Assembly (NCBI GenBank): GCA_965220665.1
Contig: CBDCQQ010000005.1
Coordinates: 186,001-250,000 of the forward strand
Reading direction: 5' to 3'
Source: JAJDZL01 sp965220665
Lineage (GTDB): Bacteria; Pseudomonadota; Gammaproteobacteria; Arenicellales; JAJDZL01
Length of the DNA stretch: 64,000 nt
Shown: piece by piece, positions 8,639 through 17,314 of the stretch
Layout of the letters: each line of letters starts with the position of its first letter
Position numbering within the stretch: the stretch's first letter is position 1
Program-made: the position numbers and the translations under genes
The notes under the pieces: generated by a model
Database searches by the model: none
What the model saw: only the letters and a program-made list of their open reading frames with translations
What the model was told of the DNA's origin: nothing

Positions 8639-9574
8639 CTAATTTGAAAGCTCTTCTAGTTGTTGAATGATATTGTGGTGGTGTGCAATACCAGAAAATT
8701 GGCATAGTTCCTGCAGGCAAGTTGGACTGGTTACATTCACTTCGATCAGTTTGCCACCAATTACATCAATTCCGCAAAAGAATATCCCCTGCTCAATTAG
8801 TCCAGGTTTAATCGCTTCGCAAATTTCATAGTCTCGATCTTCCAGCTCATCTGGAACTGCTTCCCCGCCCTGATCCAGATTGTTCAATTCCTGTCCTTCA
8901 GCATGCACCCTGAGCACTGCACCTATTGGCTCACCATTAACCAACAATATTCGCTTATCACCTCTCTTTGCATCTGACAAGTATTCCTGCGCAATGACCC
9001 AATGGCTGCCATTTCTTGTTAGCTGTTTAATCTTTTCCGTTTGATCTTTACTGTCAGTTCGGAGAAAGATGATGCCTTTCCCACCATGGCCATCAACCGG
9101 TTTAAGTGTAATGTGTTCGTACTTAGAAAGAAATTTCAAAATTGAATCAACATCGCGAGACACCAGGGTTTCGGGCGTAAGTTCCGGATAATGGAGCGCT
9201 GCCAGCTTTTCATTCCAATTGCGGATACCTGAAGGACGGTTAACAACCAGTGTATTCGGTAAAACTCGGTCCAGCATCAAAGTCGAATACATATAACTTC
9301 GATCAAACGGCGGGTCCGTACGTATCACAACGACGTTCATATCGCCAATATTTTCTGTGCGACGTTCCAGGATCGAGAATGGTTTAGCGACCGAGTTGTG
9401 AACGTCAAGGTGATCAACCGTCGCCGAAAGTCCTTCGTTTCCGAGTTGCATCGAAGATTGATTAAAATAAAATACAGCGTTGCCACGCTCCCTTGCAGCC
9501 AGCATCAAGTAATATGTCGTGTCCTTGTAGGCCTTGACAGTTTCCAGCGGATCCATCAAAAAAGCTATTTTCAT
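8639..9574 (-). CDS. gshB: Glutathione synthetase
   Basis: It joins gamma-glutamylcysteine and glycine with ATP to make glutathione. The 311-residue protein starts MKIAFLMDPLETVKAYKDTT, the typical GshB opening in which the M-D-P-L motif precedes the substrate-binding region. ATP-grasp features follow: LKPVDGHGGKGIIFL (about residues 156-170), QEYLSDAKRGDKRILLVNGE and the late GIDVIGGKLIEVNVTSPT metal-binding segment. Length is usual for the family. The divergent glnS start lies about 115 bp upstream. Confidence 0.96.
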   Translation of the reverse strand: MKIAFLMDPLETVKAYKDTTYYLMLAARERGNAVFYFNQSSMQLGNEGLSATVDHLDVHNSVAKPFSILERRTENIGDMNVVVIRTDPPFDRSYMYSTLMLDRVLPNTLVVNRPSGIRNWNEKLAALHYPELTPETLVSRDVDSILKFLSKYEHITLKPVDGHGGKGIIFLRTDSKDQTEKIKQLTRNGSHWVIAQEYLSDAKRGDKRILLVNGEPIGAVLRVHAEGQELNNLDQGGEAVPDELEDRDYEICEAIKPGLIEQGIFFCGIDVIGGKLIEVNVTSPTCLQELCQFSGIAHHHNIIQQLEELSN

Positions 9575-9690
9575 TTATTCTGCCTAATTTGTCCCAAATT
9601 GGATTGGCTGCAATAACATCGTGTCTGCTTCACATGCGGTGCCAAAATGGCCTGATTGACTCTTCCCAACGCAGAAAATTTTTGTAAAGA

Positions 9691-11349
9691 TTGAAAACAT
9701 CTAATTTTATCAGGCAAATCATCGACAGAGATATTGCCAATAACAAACATAACGGACGCGTGGTCACCCGTTTTCCGCCAGAGCCAAATGGTTACCTGCA
9801 CATTGGGCACGCCAAGTCAATCTGTCTTAACTTCGGAATCGCGGAAGACTACAACGGTGTGTGCAACTTTCGCTTTGATGATACCAATCCAAGTAAGGAA
9901 AACATTGACTATGTCAATTCAATCATTAATGACGTGCAGTGGTTGGGTTACGCGAAAGATGGCAATATCCTACACGCATCCGACTATTTTGACCAGCTTT
10001 ACAAGTTTGCAATCGAGTTGATCGAAAATGGAAAAGCCTATGTCGACAGCCTGACCCCAGATGAAATTCGTGAATATCGCGGCACTCTGACGGAACCTGG
10101 GAAGAACAGCCCCTATCGGGACCGTTCGATAGAGGAAAATCTCGACCTGTTTACCCGTATGAAAGATGGGGAATTTCCCGAAAACACTCATGTACTGCGA
10201 GCCAAGATCGACATGAGTTCCGGAAACATCAACATGCGAGATCCGGTGCTTTACCGAATTAAGCACGAATCTCATCCCATCGCTGGCGATAAGTGGTGCA
10301 TCTATCCACTTTACGATTTTGCCCACAGCCTGTCAGATGCCATTGAGGGAGTGACACATTCGCTGTGTACCATGGAGTTTGAGGATCACCGACCTCTCTA
10401 TGACTGGTGTGTCGAAAACGTCAGCGCACCATCACGGCCGGAACAAACTGAATTTTCCCGCCTGTCGCTTGAGTACACCGTTTTGAGTAAGCGATGGCTG
10501 ACGAGGCTCGTTGAAGATGAGTTGGTAGCAGGATGGGATGATCCTCGCATGCCAACGCTATCTGGCCTTCGAAACCGAGGCTATACACCCGCTTCCATAC
10601 TAGATTTTTGCGAACGTGTAGGTATCACCAAGAACTTCAATGAAATAGAAATGAGTGTTCTGGAAATCTGTATTCGCGAGAACCTGGACTATTCAGCACC
10701 TCGGGTAATGGCTGTACTAGACCCTTTGCCCGTTACGATCGAAAACTATCCTGAAGATGAAGTCGAATGGTTAACCGCTCAAAATCATCCAAAACGTCCT
10801 GAACTAGGGAATAGAAAAGTGCCCTTTTCCAAGCGTATCTTTGTCGAACGAAGTGATTTTCTGGAAAATCCACCGAGGAAGTTCTTTAGACTGGCACCAG
10901 GTGCCGAAGTTCGACTGCGATACGCCTACCTGGTCACCTGCACCGAGGTTATCAAGGATCAGGATGGCAATGTTGTGGAACTTCGGTGTCGTTATGATCC
11001 CGAAAGCCGCGGAGGATTTGCACCAGACGGACGCAAAGTGCGCGGAACGATTCACTGGGTCTCACAGGCAAACGCCATAGAATCAGAAGTGAATTTATAT
11101 GATCGACTGTTTACTGTTCCGAACCCCGCCGGAATGAAAGATACTGATTTTGCTGATTTGATCAATCCAGAGTCGCTGAAAGTGGTTAATGCCATGATTG
11201 AGCCGCAGACCGAATCCGCAACTCCAGGAACGCGCTACCAGTTCGAAAGAAGCGGGTATTTTGTACTGGCCTCGCAAAATGGCGAAAACGGGAAACCTGT
11301 GTTCCATCGAACAGTTACTCTGCGAGACTCTTGGGCCAAAAGAAACTGA
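9691..11349 (+). CDS. glnS: Glutaminyl-tRNA synthetase
   Basis: It charges tRNA-Gln directly. The 552-residue class-I synthetase has FPPEPNGYLHIGHAKS (HIGH motif) near residues 28-43 and the VLSKR (KMSKS-type) motif near residue 270, followed by the C-terminal anticodon-binding beta barrels. An in-frame stop at 9685-9687 leaves the TTG at 9691 as the only plausible start, giving the expected N-terminus (NFIRQIIDRDI); TTG initiation suggests modest expression. Direct GlnRS is typical of gammaproteobacteria and supports the organism call. Confidence 0.95.
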   Translation: MKTSNFIRQIIDRDIANNKHNGRVVTRFPPEPNGYLHIGHAKSICLNFGIAEDYNGVCNFRFDDTNPSKENIDYVNSIINDVQWLGYAKDGNILHASDYFDQLYKFAIELIENGKAYVDSLTPDEIREYRGTLTEPGKNSPYRDRSIEENLDLFTRMKDGEFPENTHVLRAKIDMSSGNINMRDPVLYRIKHESHPIAGDKWCIYPLYDFAHSLSDAIEGVTHSLCTMEFEDHRPLYDWCVENVSAPSRPEQTEFSRLSLEYTVLSKRWLTRLVEDELVAGWDDPRMPTLSGLRNRGYTPASILDFCERVGITKNFNEIEMSVLEICIRENLDYSAPRVMAVLDPLPVTIENYPEDEVEWLTAQNHPKRPELGNRKVPFSKRIFVERSDFLENPPRKFFRLAPGAEVRLRYAYLVTCTEVIKDQDGNVVELRCRYDPESRGGFAPDGRKVRGTIHWVSQANAIESEVNLYDRLFTVPNPAGMKDTDFADLINPESLKVVNAMIEPQTESATPGTRYQFERSGYFVLASQNGENGKPVFHRTVTLRDSWAKRN

Positions 11350-11370
11350 TCAGAATCTGAAAGATGAATT

Positions 11371-11814
11371 ATGAAACTCCGTGAAGACGACGCCTGGATG
11401 CCAGCGCCCGAGTATGGACGCTCACTCAAAGCTCTCACCATCAATTTGCTGGTACAGAATATAGAAACAGCAGTTGAATTTCAAACAAGGGTGCTTGGCG
11501 CCTCTGTTGTATACGCTGATCCTGATATTGCAGTATTGCAAGCCTGTGGAGCCGAGTGGATGTTGCATGCAGATCACACTTACCTTGAAAATCCACTGTA
11601 TGACCTCATTTCACAGACAGATAAACGGGGAATAGGTGCAGAAATTCGATTACACGGCTGTGACCCCGACTTGGCTTCTGAAAAAGCGCATAAGTATGGA
11701 TACACTGTCTTTGCAGAAGCTAAGGACAAACCACATGGACTTCGCGAGTGTTATCTGATTGATCCGGACGGCTACATGTGGGTACCGGATGTACCTTGTG
11801 ACGACCCGGAATGA
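11371..11814 (+). CDS. VOC (glyoxalase/bleomycin-resistance) superfamily protein
   Basis: The 147-residue protein carries the VOC fold signature: a first half with LTINLLVQNIETAVEFQTRVLGASVVY and a C-terminal YLIDPDGYMWVPD, where metal-binding or substrate residues usually sit. It starts 22 bp after glnS on the same strand. The substrate cannot be told from the sequence; relatives include glyoxalases, dioxygenases and resistance proteins. Confidence 0.75.
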   Translation: MKLREDDAWMPAPEYGRSLKALTINLLVQNIETAVEFQTRVLGASVVYADPDIAVLQACGAEWMLHADHTYLENPLYDLISQTDKRGIGAEIRLHGCDPDLASEKAHKYGYTVFAEAKDKPHGLRECYLIDPDGYMWVPDVPCDDPE

Positions 11815-11910
11815 TGTCAACTAGCCGTCATTGAGTTCAAAGTTTCCAAAATAAGCTACGATACTTCCCGAAAGTCTGATTTGAATCTCCATCACTGAAA
11901 AAAAATAACT

Positions 11911-12969
11911 ATGGAATACCTCATCGAATTCTTACTGTTCTTCGCAAAAACCCTGATCGTGATTATTGCGGTCATTATTCCGATCATTCTGGTCGCATCA
12001 CTCGCATCTAGACAGCGTCAACACCAAAAAGAGCATTTGGAGATTAACCATATCAACAGACGCTACGAGACCATGTCCAATACCATCAATTCGGCTTATC
12101 TTTCCAAGAAAGAATTCAAAGATAAGGTTAAGAAACAGAAAAAGGAACGTAAAGCGATTGCCAAAGGGAAAGTAGAACCCGACGAAGACAAAAACCGCAT
12201 ATTTGTTCTCAAATTCAAAGGTGATATCGAAGCATCTGAAATTGATCGCCTGCGCGAAGAAATTACGGCGGTTCTAACCGTTTCTGAACCTGGCGATGAA
12301 GTTGTCGTCAACGTCGAAAGCCGGGGTGGTGTTATTCATGGATATGGATTAGCGGCATCACAACTGAAACGCATCAAGGATAAAGGGATTTCGCTGACCA
12401 TCGCTGTTGACAAGGTGGCTGCAAGTGGAGGCTACATGATGGCTTGCGTTGCCGACAAAATTATTGCGGCACCCTTCGCCGTGGTTGGTTCAGTGGGAGT
12501 GCTTGCACAGTTCCCCAATTTTCACAAGGTACTCGAAAAAAACGACATTGACTTTCACCAGTACACTGCTGGTGAATACAAACGTACTGTCGGATTATTT
12601 GCTGAACCCACCGAGCAGGGTAAAGCAAAGTTTGTAGAAGAACTGAATGAAGTACATGATCTGTTTAAGGACTTTGTTCAAGAAAATCGTCCTCAGTTGG
12701 AAATAGACAAGATTTCAACTGGAGAGCACTGGTATGGCACACGAGCACTTGAGTTGAACCTGGTTGACGAATTGCGTACCAGTGACGACTACCTGCTTGA
12801 ATCGAGTGAAAAGTCTGAAATCTATGAAGTGAAATATGTCATCAAGACGCCCTTCTCTGAACGCCTCAATCCGGCAATGGCGACACTTTTGAAGGCCCTT
12901 CTGTTTAGGAATCGGAATCTTCCAGACACTCTCTCCCCTTCCTTAAATGATCATATATTCCCTCGATAA
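11911..12969 (+). CDS. sohB: Inner-membrane S49 protease SohB
   Basis: A 352-residue signal-peptide-peptidase-like serine protease. Residues 1-30 hold a transmembrane anchor (LLFFAKTLIVIIAVIIPIIL), followed by a charged linker rich in Lys and Glu and then the S49 protease domain. The nucleophile Ser lies in DKVAASGGYMMA and the Lys general base probably in AGEYKRTVGLF, the usual SohB/SppA dyad. Length and architecture match SohB. Its 3' end overlaps the next gene by 23 bp. Confidence 0.93.
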   Translation: MEYLIEFLLFFAKTLIVIIAVIIPIILVASLASRQRQHQKEHLEINHINRRYETMSNTINSAYLSKKEFKDKVKKQKKERKAIAKGKVEPDEDKNRIFVLKFKGDIEASEIDRLREEITAVLTVSEPGDEVVVNVESRGGVIHGYGLAASQLKRIKDKGISLTIAVDKVAASGGYMMACVADKIIAAPFAVVGSVGVLAQFPNFHKVLEKNDIDFHQYTAGEYKRTVGLFAEPTEQGKAKFVEELNEVHDLFKDFVQENRPQLEIDKISTGEHWYGTRALELNLVDELRTSDDYLLESSEKSEIYEVKYVIKTPFSERLNPAMATLLKALLFRNRNLPDTLSPSLNDHIFPR

Positions 12970-13477
12970 CGGTACACCGCAGTGCGGTGAAAACGTCTAT
13001 ATCGCACCGGGAGCATCTGTGATTGGAGATGTTGTACTCGGTAGTAATGTCGGCATTTGGTTTGGTGCAGTGCTGCGAGGTGACAACGAACGCATCACGG
13101 TTGGAGACGGCACCAATATTCAGGACTGCTGCGTAATGCACACTGACCCGGGATGTCCGTTGAGCATCGGCTCCAATGTAACGGTGGGTCATCAGGCAAT
13201 GCTTCACGGTTGCACAATTGGTGATGGAGCATTGATCGGAATCAATGCTGTTGTGCTAAACAATGCCAGTATTGGTAAAAACTGTCTGATCGGTGCCAGT
13301 GCCCTGATCGCAGACGGAAAGGTCATTCCGGACAACAGTCTCGTTGTCGGAGCACCGGGTCGCGTAATCAGGCAGTTGAATCAGAAAGAGGTGGATATGC
13401 TCAGACAATTCAACCGTTCCTACATCGACAAAATTGCGAGATACAAGTCAAATCTGAAGGCCGTTTCCTATGAATAA
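12947..13477 (+). CDS. Gamma-class carbonic anhydrase-like protein (YrdA/PaaY type)
   Basis: The 176-residue left-handed beta-helix protein is built of hexapeptide repeats (for example GSNVGIWFGAVLRGDNE, IGSNVTVGHQAMLHG). Zinc-ligand histidines are visible in CVMHTDPG and VGHQAMLHG. Such proteins may hydrate CO2 or bind CoA esters; activity varies. The start overlaps sohB by 23 bp and the stop overlaps the next gene by 8 bp, suggesting translational coupling. Confidence 0.88.
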   Translation: MIIYSLDNGTPQCGENVYIAPGASVIGDVVLGSNVGIWFGAVLRGDNERITVGDGTNIQDCCVMHTDPGCPLSIGSNVTVGHQAMLHGCTIGDGALIGINAVVLNNASIGKNCLIGASALIADGKVIPDNSLVVGAPGRVIRQLNQKEVDMLRQFNRSYIDKIARYKSNLKAVSYE

Positions 13478-14465
13478 CAAGACAATGCGAGTCGTCGAAA
13501 TCACAGAGCCCGGCGGTGCCGAAGTGCTTGAAATAGGCACCCGTCAAATACCGGACCCAACGGACCACGAAGTGTTGATCAAGGTGGCGGCGACTGGTCT
13601 GAATCGCGCTGACGTGATGCAACGAAATGGAAACTATCCACCACCGCCTGGAGCGTCTGACATCCTGGGGCTTGAGGTTTCAGGGATCATCGCCAAAGTT
13701 GGACCTGAGGTCAGTGATCATTCTGTAGGTGATGAAGTCTGTGCGCTGCTCGCTGGAGGTGGATATGCAGAATACTGTGTGGCACCAGCATCTTCCTGTT
13801 TACCAGTTCCGACTGGTATGTCTCTTGTAGAAGCGGGTGCACTGCCTGAAACGTTCTTTACCGTGTGGGCCAATCTGTTTATGCGAGGAAAGTTAAAAGC
13901 GGGAGAGAGGTGCCTGATTCATGGAGGAACCAGCGGCATTGGGTCAACCGCGATCCAACTGGCCAAAGCATTTGGTGCGGAAGTTTATACCACTGCAGGT
14001 TCCGATGAGAAATGCGCTGCCTGCATTGATTTCGGTGCAACCGCAGCAATCAATTACAGAACTACTGATTTTGTAGACGAAATCAAGACACTGACAGGCG
14101 GTAAAGGCGTCAATCTCATCTTGGACATAATCTCTGGAGAGTATGTCGCAAAAAATATCAAGTGTCTCACCGATGAAGGCCGTATGGTAATCATTGCCAC
14201 CCAAGGTGGATTCAGAGCGCAAATTAATGTCTTGCCAATTATGACAAAGAGATTGACGATAACCGGTTCAACGCTTCGACCGAGGACTATCGAACAGAAG
14301 GCGGAAATAGCTGACGAACTCCGCACGCTTGCATGGCCACTGCTCAATGAAAGCAAAATCAAACCCATAATTGATTCGGTATTTCCCATGGATGAGGTGC
14401 GCGCGGCTCATAAACGAATTGATTCAGGTTCTCACATCGGAAAGATCCTATTGACTATGAACTGA
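13470..14465 (+). CDS. Zinc-free quinone oxidoreductase, PIG3-like MDR family
   Basis: A 331-residue NAD(P)H-dependent oxidoreductase. The N-terminus MRVVEITEPGGAEVLEI and the segment LNRADVMQRNGNYPPPPGAS are typical of the TP53I3/PIG3 group. The nucleotide-binding Rossmann motif is HGGTSGIGSTAIQLAKAFGA. It overlaps the gamma-carbonic anhydrase gene by 8 bp. The physiological substrate is unknown; quinones are the usual in-vitro substrates. Confidence 0.88.
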   Translation: MNNKTMRVVEITEPGGAEVLEIGTRQIPDPTDHEVLIKVAATGLNRADVMQRNGNYPPPPGASDILGLEVSGIIAKVGPEVSDHSVGDEVCALLAGGGYAEYCVAPASSCLPVPTGMSLVEAGALPETFFTVWANLFMRGKLKAGERCLIHGGTSGIGSTAIQLAKAFGAEVYTTAGSDEKCAACIDFGATAAINYRTTDFVDEIKTLTGGKGVNLILDIISGEYVAKNIKCLTDEGRMVIIATQGGFRAQINVLPIMTKRLTITGSTLRPRTIEQKAEIADELRTLAWPLLNESKIKPIIDSVFPMDEVRAAHKRIDSGSHIGKILLTMN

Positions 14466-14493
14466 CCCTGGCTCTACAGCTGGGAACACTCCA

Positions 14494-15357
14494 GTGCTGA
14501 CCGTTCTGCAAGATCCGGCTTCTGCGACCCAGTGGTGTCGTGAACAGCGCGAACTTAATCAAACGATTGGATTTGTTCCGACGATGGGTGCGCTGCATCA
14601 GGGTCATCTTTCCCTAGTCAGGCGAGCCATTGAAGAAAACGATGTCACCTGCGTCAGCATTTTTGTCAATCCTCTGCAATTTAACGAGGCCGTCGATTAC
14701 TCCAACTATCCCCGCGACATTGATTTGGATTACCGCCTGTTGGATGAGGTCGGTTGCGACATGGTCTTCGGTGGCACGAATCGAGACATGTTCCCAGAAG
14801 CTGAATCTATCAAAGAGGTTACACTACTAGAACCGGGTCGATTTGCAACTGGGCTTGAAGGCGAATTCAGACCCGGACATCTGGAAGGAGTCTGTACGGT
14901 AGTTGAACGGCTGTTTAAAATTACCGGAGGCTGTCGAGCGTATTTCGGGCTCAAGGATTATCAGCAAACTCTGGTTGTCAGAGACCTCGCTAAAAATTTA
15001 GGATATCCGGAAATTCGAACCTGTGAAACCGTACGAGATGAACATGGTCTGGCGCTATCGTCAAGAAACAATTTGCTTTCCAAATCAGAGTTAACACTTG
15101 CCACAAACATCTCAAAGGCACTGTATTCAGCGAAAGCTCTATGGGATAGCGGCTGTCGAGAATGCAATCAGTTAAGGATGGTGATGCGAGACAATCTGCC
15201 GGCCCCACTTCGGGTTGATTACGCAGATGTTCGCGATCCAGAGAATTGGCAGGCGAATTCGCCAGTAGGAACAATTAACCACGCAATCGCATTAATCGCT
15301 GCCAGAGTTGGAGAAGTCCGCTTGATTGACAACCTGCAGCTTGATTCCAGACTATAG
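14494..15357 (+). CDS. panC: Pantoate--beta-alanine ligase
   Basis: It condenses pantoate and beta-alanine with ATP to form pantothenate, the CoA precursor. The 287-residue protein has TMGALHQGHLSLVRRA (HIGH-like ATP motif) near residue 30, FVNPLQFNE, and the second ATP-binding region DEHGLALSSRN (KMSKS-like). It starts with GTG at 14494, giving the usual N-terminus. Neither panB nor panD is adjacent in this window. Confidence 0.95.
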   Translation: MLTVLQDPASATQWCREQRELNQTIGFVPTMGALHQGHLSLVRRAIEENDVTCVSIFVNPLQFNEAVDYSNYPRDIDLDYRLLDEVGCDMVFGGTNRDMFPEAESIKEVTLLEPGRFATGLEGEFRPGHLEGVCTVVERLFKITGGCRAYFGLKDYQQTLVVRDLAKNLGYPEIRTCETVRDEHGLALSSRNNLLSKSELTLATNISKALYSAKALWDSGCRECNQLRMVMRDNLPAPLRVDYADVRDPENWQANSPVGTINHAIALIAARVGEVRLIDNLQLDSRL

Positions 15358-15382
15358 GACGTCCCGAATCTATTGAGTATGC

Positions 15383-15405
15383 CAGACTGTCCTGACAACA
15401 GTCTG
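15383..15405. terminator. Stem-loop between convergent panC and mmsA
   Basis: An 8-bp perfect stem (CAGACTGT/ACAGTCTG) with a 7-nt loop lies in the 73-bp gap between two convergent genes. There is no T tract on either side, so it is a weak candidate for a bidirectional terminator. Confidence 0.35.
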
Positions 15406-15430
15406 ACATCGAGTATTCAACGACTTGAAT

Positions 15431-16951
15431 TTAGTTGTCTTCGCTACCGCGTTTGAAATGAAACTTGGCGCCTGATTCAATTGCCTCCGGCCACCTGGCT
15501 GTAACAGTTTTCATTCGCGTATAGAAACGAACCCCTTCAGGTCCGTGCATATAGTGATCACCAAAAAGTGAACGCTTCCAGCCGCCGAAACTATGGTAGG
15601 CAACTGGAACTGGAATTGGTACATTAACACCAACCATTCCGATTCGAACATTCGAAATGAAGTGCTGTGCGCGACCGCCATCCCGCGTAAATATAGCTGC
15701 ACCATTACCATATTCGTGATCGCTAACCAGGCGAACGGCTTCATCATAACTGTCGGCTCTTACGACACTCAACACCGGTCCGAAAATCTCATCGGTGTAG
15801 ATCTTCATGTCAGGTTTCACGTTATCGAACAGACATCCACCAAGAAAAGCACCGTCCTCATAACCCTCAAGAGAAAATTCTCGTCCATCCACGACAAGAT
15901 CCGCACCTTCTGACACACCTAGGTCAACATAAGACCTGACCTTTGCACAGTGATCAGGAGTGACGAGAGGACCCATCTCCGCTCCAGCATCGGTATACGG
16001 TCCTACTACCAGATCTTTAACGCGCGGTTTTAACCGTTCGACCAGTTCATCAGCGGTGTCGTCACCAACCGCAACGATGACTGATATTGCCATACAGCGT
16101 TCTCCAGCCGAACCGTAACCTGCTCCAATGGCGGCATCAACGACTTGATCCATATCTGCATCCGACATAACCACCATGTGGTTTTTCGCACCACACAGAG
16201 CTTGCACGCGCTTTCCGTGCTTGCACCCGGTCTGATAGATATACTCACCGACCGCAGTTGAACCAACAAAACTGATGGCGTCCACTTTAGGATGGGAGAG
16301 CAGAGTATCTACCGCCTCCTTGTCACCATTGACTACGTTAAGTACGCCGTCCGGAAGTCCCGCTTCCTGCATCATTTGTGCGAGCATCAATGGGCATGTT
16401 GGATCTTTTTCAGATGGCTTGAGTATGAAGGTGTTACCACAGGCGATTGCAATGGGAAACATCCACATCGGTACCATAGCCGGGAAATTGAATGGCGTTA
16501 TTCCAGCACACACACCAACTGGCTGCCGGATTGAATAGCTCTCGACACCTTTCGCAACCCGTTCAGACATCTCGCCCTTGAGCAGCTGTGGAATACCGCA
16601 GGCAAACTCAACAACCTCAAGTCCGCGGCCGATCGATCCCTTAGCATCTTCCAGTGTTTTGCCATGTTCTGCAGACAGACCTGCTGCCAGCTCTTCAATG
16701 TTGTTTTTAATGATTTCGCGGAACGCGAACATAACCTGCGCCCGACTTGCTGGTGGGGTCGCTGACCAGGCTGGCAATGCGGTTGCAGCAACTTCAATCG
16801 CGGCACTGACTTCTGCCGAACTGGCCAATGGAACCTGTTTGACCACCTGACCGATAGCCGGGTTATACACATCTCCTGTGCGGCCGCTGTTACCTTCAAC
16901 CTTCTGGCCATTGACAAAATGATAAAGAGTTTCTTGTACTTGCATATCCAT
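15431..16951 (-). CDS. mmsA: CoA-acylating methylmalonate/malonate-semialdehyde dehydrogenase
   Basis: It oxidises methylmalonate semialdehyde or malonate semialdehyde with NAD and CoA to propionyl- or acetyl-CoA. The 506-residue aldehyde dehydrogenase shows QPVGVCAGITPFNFPAMVP, the NAD site near FVGSTAVGEYIY, and the catalytic Cys in GSAGERCMAISV (about residue 287), all as in MmsA/IolA. In valine and beta-alanine catabolism this enzyme follows a transaminase, and an omega-amino acid:pyruvate aminotransferase lies 10 kb away. The link to that gene is inference. Confidence 0.93.
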   Translation of the reverse strand: MDMQVQETLYHFVNGQKVEGNSGRTGDVYNPAIGQVVKQVPLASSAEVSAAIEVAATALPAWSATPPASRAQVMFAFREIIKNNIEELAAGLSAEHGKTLEDAKGSIGRGLEVVEFACGIPQLLKGEMSERVAKGVESYSIRQPVGVCAGITPFNFPAMVPMWMFPIAIACGNTFILKPSEKDPTCPLMLAQMMQEAGLPDGVLNVVNGDKEAVDTLLSHPKVDAISFVGSTAVGEYIYQTGCKHGKRVQALCGAKNHMVVMSDADMDQVVDAAIGAGYGSAGERCMAISVIVAVGDDTADELVERLKPRVKDLVVGPYTDAGAEMGPLVTPDHCAKVRSYVDLGVSEGADLVVDGREFSLEGYEDGAFLGGCLFDNVKPDMKIYTDEIFGPVLSVVRADSYDEAVRLVSDHEYGNGAAIFTRDGGRAQHFISNVRIGMVGVNVPIPVPVAYHSFGGWKRSLFGDHYMHGPEGVRFYTRMKTVTARWPEAIESGAKFHFKRGSEDN

Positions 16952-17314
16952 GAGTCTTTTGGCCTCCGTAATGGCCTAGGATAAACCTCAATAGTAAAAG
17001 TATAGCAAAGGAGGGCGTATGCTGTTGTACGCCATCATCAGTTATTGGCAGCTACCGAATTCAGCAGTAGACTGCGAAATCATTGTCACTATTTAGACAA
17101 CTCTTTGTTGCTTAATTTGTCGGGAAATAACGAGCGACCAAAAACGACAAGTTTCTGCGGGCGATGCGTCGCTCACCGGCACAGACGGTTTTCAATCATC
17201 TCCGTCGGCGCATTGATTCGTATTAGAAAAAATTGGCTTCCCACCTGAAGATGCTACTGGCACCGCATCATTCAATTAGATTTTCTTAATAACGGGTATT
17301 TGCACCATTTGCAT
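16952..17314. other. Intergenic stretch between mmsA and the orphan ATPase
   Basis: No supported gene. A short plus-strand frame at 17131-17226 contains KNDKFLRAMRRSP, which faintly recalls the start of uroporphyrinogen decarboxylase, but it is too short to call. The area may be a recombination scar next to the accessory genes. Confidence 0.35.

Noticed and set aside
8493..8720. Upstream extension of the gltX frame
   Set aside because: The added residues do not resemble glutamyl-tRNA synthetase and overlap the end of gshB.
17131..17226. Short frame with KNDKFLRAMRRSP, faintly like the start of HemE
   Set aside because: About a dozen residues are too few, and the sequence diverges immediately afterwards.
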